The position numbers were made by a program, and so were the translations under genes. The notes below the pieces were generated by a model. That model did not search any database and had not been told where the DNA came from. It worked only from the letters and a program-made list of their open reading frames with translations. From Candidatus Nesterenkonia stercoripullorum (lineage in GTDB: Bacteria > Actinomycetota > Actinomycetes > Actinomycetales > Micrococcaceae), in contig DXGD01000394.1 of assembly GCA_019114115.1 (NCBI GenBank), forward strand, positions 1 to 7,658: DNA of 7,658 nucleotides. The letters are read 5' to 3'. Positions 7,298-7,658 of the stretch are shown in pieces. Each line of letters starts with the position of its first letter. Within the stretch, counting starts at the first letter, position 1.

Positions 7298-7379
7298 GCC
7301 CGAATGGCGGAATCGGTAGACGCGCCGCACTCAAAATGCGGTACCTCACGGTGTGTGGGTTCGAGTCCCACTTCGGGCA
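7298..7379 (+). tRNA. tRNA-Leu (anticodon CAA)
   Basis: The acceptor arms GCCCGAA (7298-7304) and TTCGGGC (7372-7378) pair fully, with discriminator A at 7379. A D-arm containing GGCGGAATCGGTAGAC follows. The anticodon stem is CCGCA/TGCGG around the loop CTCAAAA, giving anticodon CAA, which reads the Leu codon UUG. A long variable arm of class II type (TACCTCACGGTGT) precedes the T arm GTGGG-TTCGAGT-CCCAC. The CCA end is not encoded. Confidence 0.96.
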
Positions 7380-7395
7380 CTGCTGCACTCCGGGC

Positions 7396-7415
7396 AGGGT
7401 GGCTCTGCCAGCCCT
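7396..7415 (+). repeat. Hairpin downstream of tRNA-Leu
   Basis: AGGG-TGGC (7396-7403) and GCCA-G-CCCT (7407-7415) form an 8-bp stem with a TCT loop and one bulged G, 16 nt after the tRNA. There is no T run, so it may take part in 3' processing or weak termination of the tRNA transcript rather than full termination. Confidence 0.4.
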
Positions 7416-7418
7416 CGT

Positions 7419-7448
7419 CGCTCTCCGGCACCCCGCTCTCCGGCACCC
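7419..7448. repeat. Exact 15-bp tandem duplication
   Basis: CGCTCTCCGGCACCC occurs twice back to back (7419-7433 and 7434-7448) in the non-coding space after tRNA-Leu. It looks like a recent slippage duplication, not a phage attachment site, since no integrase or tRNA-end copy is present. Confidence 0.75.
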
Positions 7449-7454
7449 GGCTTC

Positions 7455-7472
7455 GCGTCACTGACGCTTTCT
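7455..7472 (+). terminator. Candidate terminator of the tRNA-Leu transcript
   Basis: GCGTC (7455-7459) and GACGC (7463-7467) form a perfect 5-bp stem with an ACT loop, followed by TTTCT (7468-7472). The stem is short and the T run is brief, so it would be a weak terminator. On the opposite strand it could serve the Lrp/AsnC gene ending at 7510, but there the T run is lacking. Confidence 0.45.
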
Positions 7473-7509
7473 ACCGCTCTGTTCCTCCTGCTCCGTTGCT
7501 ACCGCCCTG

Positions 7510-7658
7510 TCAGTCCTGCTGGAGCAGGCCTGTGACGCGGTATGGGATCACTTCGCGCAGGAACAGCGCAGTCGAGGTGCGGGAGATTCCAGGGCACAGC
7601 CTGATGACCTCACTGACCCGGTAGAGGTCCTCCGGATCTTTCGCCACCACCCGCAGCA
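7510..7658 (-). CDS. Lrp/AsnC-family transcriptional regulator, C-terminal end (partial)
   Basis: The last 48 codons of a gene entering from the right edge are visible on the minus strand, starting LRVVAKDPEDLYRVSEVI and ending RVTGLLQQD. The stretch CPGISRTSTALFLREVIPYR matches the end of the RAM (ligand-sensing, ACT-like) domain of Lrp/AsnC proteins, in which PG-[IV]-xRTxT...L is typical. The DNA-binding N terminus is outside the window. Members often respond to amino acids, but the ligand cannot be inferred from this fragment, and proximity to the ilv genes (several kb away) is not evidence for their regulation. The assignment rests on this short motif only. Confidence 0.75.
   Translation of the reverse strand, partial: LRVVAKDPEDLYRVSEVIRLCPGISRTSTALFLREVIPYRVTGLLQQD

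Noticed and set aside
7298..7448. tRNA-Leu 3' end as a phage/island attachment site
   Set aside because: No integrase, no repeat of the tRNA 3' end and no change in composition were seen in the window; the 15-bp tandem repeat does not match the tRNA.
7171..7461. Minus-strand ORF overlapping tRNA-Leu
   Set aside because: It runs antisense across the whole tRNA gene; such ORFs, with the VGLEPTHREV-type translation of a tRNA complement, are a common false gene call.

Overview
The window is about 7.7 kb of GC-rich DNA, estimated by eye in the low-to-mid 60s % GC, from a high-GC Gram-positive bacterium (Actinomycetota). Three things point there: an ilvBNC cluster with an acetolactate synthase whose closest remembered motifs are actinobacterial, a PdtaR-type ANTAR response regulator, and GTG starts with good Shine-Dalgarno sequences. 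A member of the Micrococcales is my best guess, but this is a guess from gene style and not a phylogenetic result.

Positions 1-5766 hold a branched-chain amino acid (Ile/Val/Leu) block, all on the minus strand, read in the order ilvD (4000-5766), ilvB (1754-3628), ilvN (1222-1749), ilvC (127-1158). IlvBN makes acetolactate/acetohydroxybutyrate, IlvC reduces and isomerises it, and IlvD dehydrates the product to the 2-keto acids. IlvB and IlvN are separated by 4 nt and are translationally close-coupled. IlvC follows after 63 nt and ends at a very strong intrinsic terminator (about 62-110). ilvD appears to have its own promoter, with a -10 placed so that the mRNA would begin at the ATG (leaderless).

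The 371-nt gap between ilvD and ilvB is the most interesting part. It encodes a nine-codon leader peptide, M-V-I-C-V-I-S-Y-R (minus strand, 3880-3851). A three-way choice of RNA structures follows: a long stem that sequesters the leader-peptide codons (3878-3852 with 3758-3732), an antiterminator pairing (3836-3829 with 3733-3726), and a Rho-independent terminator (3732-3695 followed by UUUU). This is a complete ribosome-mediated attenuator for ilvBNC and is not represented by any long ORF. A palindrome centred on a TTGACA lies just upstream.

Positions 5933-6262 (plus strand) encode a 109-aa CHY-type zinc-finger protein, divergent from ilvD. It converges on a PdtaR-like response regulator/ANTAR RNA-binding antiterminator protein (minus, 6386-7021). 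Between the two stop codons lies a cloverleaf-like inverted-repeat structure (6266-6333) containing 12-bp tandem repeats.

Positions 7022-7658 contain an AT-richer island that probably holds promoters, a tRNA-Leu(CAA) gene (7298-7379, plus) with hairpins downstream, a small exact 15-bp tandem duplication, and the C-terminal end of an Lrp/AsnC-family regulator (minus, 7510 to the window edge). No mobile element, CRISPR array or rRNA was seen.
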